Assembly (NCBI GenBank): GCA_943331855.1
Contig: CALQNE010000113.1
Coordinates: 1 to 10,417 of the forward strand
Direction: 5' to 3'
DNA length: 10,417 nucleotides
DNA from: Bordetella parapertussis
GTDB taxonomy: Bacteria > Pseudomonadota > Gammaproteobacteria > Burkholderiales > Burkholderiaceae_B
The position numbers and the translations under genes are program-made. The notes beneath the pieces were generated by a model. That model made no database searches. It was given only the letters and a program-made list of their open reading frames with translations, and was not told where the DNA came from. Positions 8,077 to 10,417 of the stretch are shown in pieces (positions within the stretch are counted from its first letter, which is position 1; every line of letters starts with the position of its first letter).

Positions 8077-9258
8077 ATGCGTGAAGTCTGGATAACCGGG
8101 GCCGCCCGTACTGCAATTGGTGATTTTGGTGGTGGTCTGAAAGATGTGCCCCCTATCGATTTGGGCGCGACGGTGGTCAAGGCGGTGCTACAGCGCTCGG
8201 GTGTTGATGGCTCGCAAGTTGGGCACTTAGCCTTTGGTCACGTTATTCATACAGAACCGCGCGATATGTATTTGTCGCGGGTGGTCGCACTCAATGGCGG
8301 TCTGCCACAGGGTTCAGCTGCGTTTAACGTTAACCGTTTGTGCGGCTCGGGTCTGCAGGCGATCGTTTCAAGTGCTCAGTCAATTTTGCTGGGTGACACA
8401 GAAATGGCTATTGGCGGCGGCGCCGAGTCCATGAGTCGTGCGGGCTATTTGTCACAAACTCAGCGGTTTGGTGCCCGGATGGGTGACTCGGTTGTGCTCG
8501 ATATGATGACGGGGGCTTTAAGCGACCCGTTCGGTCGCATGCACATGGGCGTAACAGCCGAAAACGTCGCGGCTCAATTTGGTATCTCGCGCACCGATCA
8601 AGATTCGCTCGCGGCCGAATCTCATCGACGGGCTGTACAGGCTCAGAAAGAGGGTCGTTTTAATGACCAGATCGTGCCAGTAGTCATTAAAACTCGCAAG
8701 GGCGAAGTTGAATTTAAAGTGGATGAGCACCCCCGTGCAGATGTGACGGCCGAAAGTTTGTCGTCGCTGCGTCCCGTTTTCGTGAAAGAAAATGGCACGG
8801 TGACTGCAGGTAACGCCTCTGCGATCAATGATGGCGCGGCGGCTGTGTTGATGATGAGTGGCGAAGCCCTGAAGTCAAGTGGCGCAAAGCCCTTGGCCCG
8901 CTTGGTCGCCTATGCCCACGCCGGCGTTGATCCAAAAATTATGGGGATCGGACCGGTGCCTGCGACGCAAGCCGTGATGAAACGTGCAGGCTTGACCGTT
9001 GATCAGATGGATGTCATCGAAGCCAATGAGGCTTTTGCTGCACAAGCGTGTGCGGTTGCCAAAGAACTCAAGCTTGATCCAGCACGTTTAAATCCGAATG
9101 GCAGCGGTATTTCGCTGGGTCACCCTGTCGGTGCAACGGGCGCGATCATCACCACGAAGGCGATTTATGAATTACATCGCACCGGTGGGCGGTACGCATT
9201 GGTGACGATGTGTATCGGTGGTGGTCAAGGCATCGCGGCTATTTTTGAACGCGCCTAG
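8077..9258 (+). CDS. bktB: Beta-ketothiolase (acetyl-CoA C-acyltransferase), BktB-like
   Basis: This is a cytoplasmic type II thiolase that condenses acyl-CoA with acetyl-CoA to a 3-ketoacyl-CoA, or the reverse. In Burkholderiales such enzymes feed polyhydroxyalkanoate synthesis or short-chain acyl-CoA breakdown. It has 393 residues, the standard length. Catalytic residues are in place: the nucleophile Cys89 in NRLCGSGLQ, NEAF at 317-320, His349 in GISLGHPVGATG and Cys379 in MCIGGGQG. VIHTEPRDMYL, ESMSRAGYL, FGARMGD and HMGVTAENVA resemble, from memory, Cupriavidus BktB more than PhaA. The start is supported by AGGAG 6 bases upstream. It stands alone: no phaB, phaC or dehydrogenase is next to it, and it converges on radC with a 26-base gap. 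It could equally be annotated as acetyl-CoA acetyltransferase; substrate length is not decided by what I can see. Confidence 0.93.
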   Translation: MREVWITGAARTAIGDFGGGLKDVPPIDLGATVVKAVLQRSGVDGSQVGHLAFGHVIHTEPRDMYLSRVVALNGGLPQGSAAFNVNRLCGSGLQAIVSSAQSILLGDTEMAIGGGAESMSRAGYLSQTQRFGARMGDSVVLDMMTGALSDPFGRMHMGVTAENVAAQFGISRTDQDSLAAESHRRAVQAQKEGRFNDQIVPVVIKTRKGEVEFKVDEHPRADVTAESLSSLRPVFVKENGTVTAGNASAINDGAAAVLMMSGEALKSSGAKPLARLVAYAHAGVDPKIMGIGPVPATQAVMKRAGLTVDQMDVIEANEAFAAQACAVAKELKLDPARLNPNGSGISLGHPVGATGAIITTKAIYELHRTGGRYALVTMCIGGGQGIAAIFERA

Positions 9259-9284
9259 TCTGCGTAAATAGCGTCGAACTACGG

Positions 9285-9962
9285 TTACAACTGCCCTGAC
9301 TCGGCCAAGGACACCACCTGATTGGCAGCAACGATCAGGTGGTCTAGCAAGGCGATATCGACCACGGCCAGCGCTCGTTTGAGCTGCTGCGTCAGGGCAA
9401 TATCTGCGCGACTTGCTTTAGCCCAGCCTGATGGATGGTTATGCGCCAGAATCACCGCGGCAGCATGATGCGCCAAACCTGCTTTGACGAGTTCGCGCGG
9501 GTAAATCGTTGTTTCGGTCAACGTGCCACGCGAAATTTCTACGGTTTGAATCAGGCGGTGCTGGTTATCTAAAAGTAGCGCAATGCAACGCTCAACCGAA
9601 GCGTGCGCAAGCCTTGCAGTGCAATAGGCCTTAATTTGAGCGGGCTGGGTGAGCGAGCAGTCGCGTCTTAAGTCTTCTTCAAGTGCGCGTCGGGCCAAAG
9701 CCGAAATTGCAGTCAATTGACAAATCCTGGCGTCGCCCAGGCCGCTGATGCCTCTTAGCGCCTCACTCTTGGCACTCAACAGCGGCCGAACCCCGCCAAA
9801 CTGTATTAAAAGTGCTTGCGCCAAATCGATCACGCTCAGCCCGCGCTTGCCAGTGCCCAAGATCAGTGCCAAAAGCTCGGCGTCGGTCAGTGCTGAGGGG
9901 CCAGCCTGCAGCAGCCGTTCGCGTGGTCGTTGAGTCGGTGTCAGGTTGTTGCGCAGTGTCAT
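9285..9962 (-). CDS. radC: RadC family JAMM-domain protein
   Basis: RadC (UPF0758/YicR family) has a JAMM/MPN+ metalloprotease-like fold; its historical DNA-repair role is not well supported and its function is uncertain. From the ATG at 9962 it has 225 residues, near E. coli RadC (222). The N-terminus TQRPRERLLQAGPSALTDAE (10-29) and a helix-hairpin-helix-like GISGLGDA (71-78) are typical. The C-terminal domain has the metal-binding signature HNHPSG (174-179) followed by Ser184 and Asp187, with Glu142 as the likely partner acidic residue. The segment after HNHPSG reads WAKAS where many RadC proteins have a proline-rich DPxPS. A TTG at 10025 would add 21 residues and run into the divergent gene, so I prefer the ATG. 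It converges on the thiolase and is divergent from fkpB. Confidence 0.94.
   Translation of the reverse strand: MTLRNNLTPTQRPRERLLQAGPSALTDAELLALILGTGKRGLSVIDLAQALLIQFGGVRPLLSAKSEALRGISGLGDARICQLTAISALARRALEEDLRRDCSLTQPAQIKAYCTARLAHASVERCIALLLDNQHRLIQTVEISRGTLTETTIYPRELVKAGLAHHAAAVILAHNHPSGWAKASRADIALTQQLKRALAVVDIALLDHLIVAANQVVSLAESGQL
9313..9343 (+). other. Strong hairpin inside the radC 3' end, downstream of the thiolase
   Basis: ACCACCTGAT (9313-9322) is a perfect inverted repeat of ATCAGGTGGT (9334-9343). In plus-strand RNA the stem extends by a U-G and a G-C pair to 12 bp with a 7-base loop; in minus-strand RNA the wobble becomes a C-A mismatch, so the fold favours the thiolase transcript. 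It starts 55 bases after the thiolase stop. No T-run follows, so it is not a standard intrinsic terminator. It might instead protect or define the thiolase mRNA 3' end. It also encodes radC residues near its C-terminus (LIVAANQVV), so chance is possible. Confidence 0.45.
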
Positions 9963-10013
9963 CTCGAAGGCTCTAGAATAGGCGTTTTGCCAAGCCTGAT
10001 ACGGTGACAGATT
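9963..10013. promoter_or_regulatory. radC-fkpB divergent intergenic region
   Basis: Fifty-one bases separate the radC ATG from the fkpB start. On the plus strand TAGAAT (9974-9979; 5 of 6 to -10) could drive fkpB with a leader near 28 bases; its -35 partner would lie inside radC and is poor. A GGTGA at 10003-10007 sits 6 bases before the fkpB TTG. On the minus strand TATTCT (9980-9975; 4 of 6) is the only -10-like element for radC. Calls here are tentative. Confidence 0.3.
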
Positions 10014-10417
10014 TTGACTGACCAAACTTCGAACACGCCGCCGGTTGTCCGTGCGGATTCATACCTGACCTTGCACTACCGCATCGTGCTTGAGAGCGGA
10101 CCCGCAGCAGGTTCGACCTTTATGGATACTTTTACGGGTCGGCCGGCCACCCTGCAGCTGGGGGGCGGTCAGTGGTCGCCCGGTATGGAAGCCCCGTTAC
10201 TTGGGCACCCCGAAGGCGATTGCTTTAGCTATACCTTGGCGCCTGAGGCCGCCTACGGTGCGCGCAACCCAGAGTTGCTTCAACGTGTATCGCGCGCGAT
10301 GCTCGCTGAGCACGCGGGTGCAGACGCAGGGTTTACGCCCGGAGATCTCGTCGAGTTCACCGCACCCAATGGGGGGCGCTATTCAGGTGTACTTAAAGAA
10401 CTTGGTGACGACAATGC
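10014..10417 (+). CDS. fkpB: FKBP-type peptidyl-prolyl isomerase, SlpA/FkpB-like, 5' part
   Basis: This is a predicted cytoplasmic FKBP-fold cis-trans prolyl isomerase/chaperone of the SlpA (FkpB) kind. The visible 134 residues run open to the window edge. FKBP elements are YLTLHYRIVLESG (17-29), PATLQLGGGQWSPGMEAPLL (44-63) and EGDCFSYTLAPEAAYGARNP (67-86). The stretch after AYG, about 84-130, is longer than in minimal FKBPs, as expected for the insert-in-flap domain of SlpA. The start is taken as TTG at 10014 because an in-frame TGA lies at 10005-10007, no ATG or GTG precedes the first beta strand, and GGTGA is spaced suitably upstream. In many proteobacteria this gene is followed by ispH; that would lie beyond the right edge and cannot be seen. 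The gene is truncated by the window only. Confidence 0.88.
   Translation, partial: MTDQTSNTPPVVRADSYLTLHYRIVLESGPAAGSTFMDTFTGRPATLQLGGGQWSPGMEAPLLGHPEGDCFSYTLAPEAAYGARNPELLQRVSRAMLAEHAGADAGFTPGDLVEFTAPNGGRYSGVLKELGDDN

Noticed and set aside
9259..9284. Intrinsic terminator between the thiolase and radC stops
   Set aside because: The 26 bases show no hairpin and no T-run.
9963..10025. RadC extended by 21 residues to a TTG at 10025
   Set aside because: The extension has no family resemblance, would overlap the divergent fkpB start, and the ATG at 9962 matches usual RadC length.
1..10417. Mobile element, CRISPR array, toxin-antitoxin or defence system
   Set aside because: No transposase, integrase, spaced direct repeats or small coupled gene pair of that kind is visible on either strand; the gene content is mostly housekeeping.

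Overview
The window looks like an ordinary chromosomal stretch from a betaproteobacterium of the order Burkholderiales, possibly Alcaligenaceae-like. Three things point there. The leuS-lptE-holA-proA order is one I know from that order. The thiolase is close to the BktB type known from Cupriavidus. The L28/L33 ribosomal protein genes and the fkpB/radC arrangement also fit. G+C looks moderate by eye, with no island of unusual composition. I see no tRNA, rRNA, CRISPR array, insertion sequence, integrase or phage gene.

Layout. Positions 1-5153 hold a compact minus-strand run, read right to left as leuS, lptE, holA and proA (cut by the left edge), with gaps of 15, 13 and 33 bases. It joins leucyl-tRNA charging, outer-membrane LPS assembly, the clamp-loader delta subunit and proline synthesis. 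A candidate leuS promoter and a hairpin with a U7 run lie just upstream. Positions 5227-5773 hold a second minus-strand unit, rpmB-rpmG (L28 and L33), with its own promoter and a clear intrinsic terminator separating it from leuS. Positions 5779-7982 hold a minus-strand pair, a YhbW-like flavin-dependent oxidoreductase and a Bcr/CflA-type exporter, overlapping by one base. A 94-base region separates this pair from a divergent plus-strand beta-ketothiolase of the BktB type (8077-9258). The thiolase converges on radC (minus, 9285-9962). radC is divergent from an FKBP-type prolyl isomerase of the SlpA/FkpB kind that runs off the right edge.

How the parts relate. Most genes are housekeeping. The accessory part is the oxidoreductase/exporter pair and the thiolase, which share an intergenic region carrying a tandem heptamer. 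A link between them is possible but not shown by the sequence. I found no convincing undescribed system. The items most worth a second look are non-coding: a strong hairpin inside the 3' end of radC that could shape the thiolase mRNA end, the leuS leader, and the divergent promoter region. No stretch over 300 bases lacks a gene.
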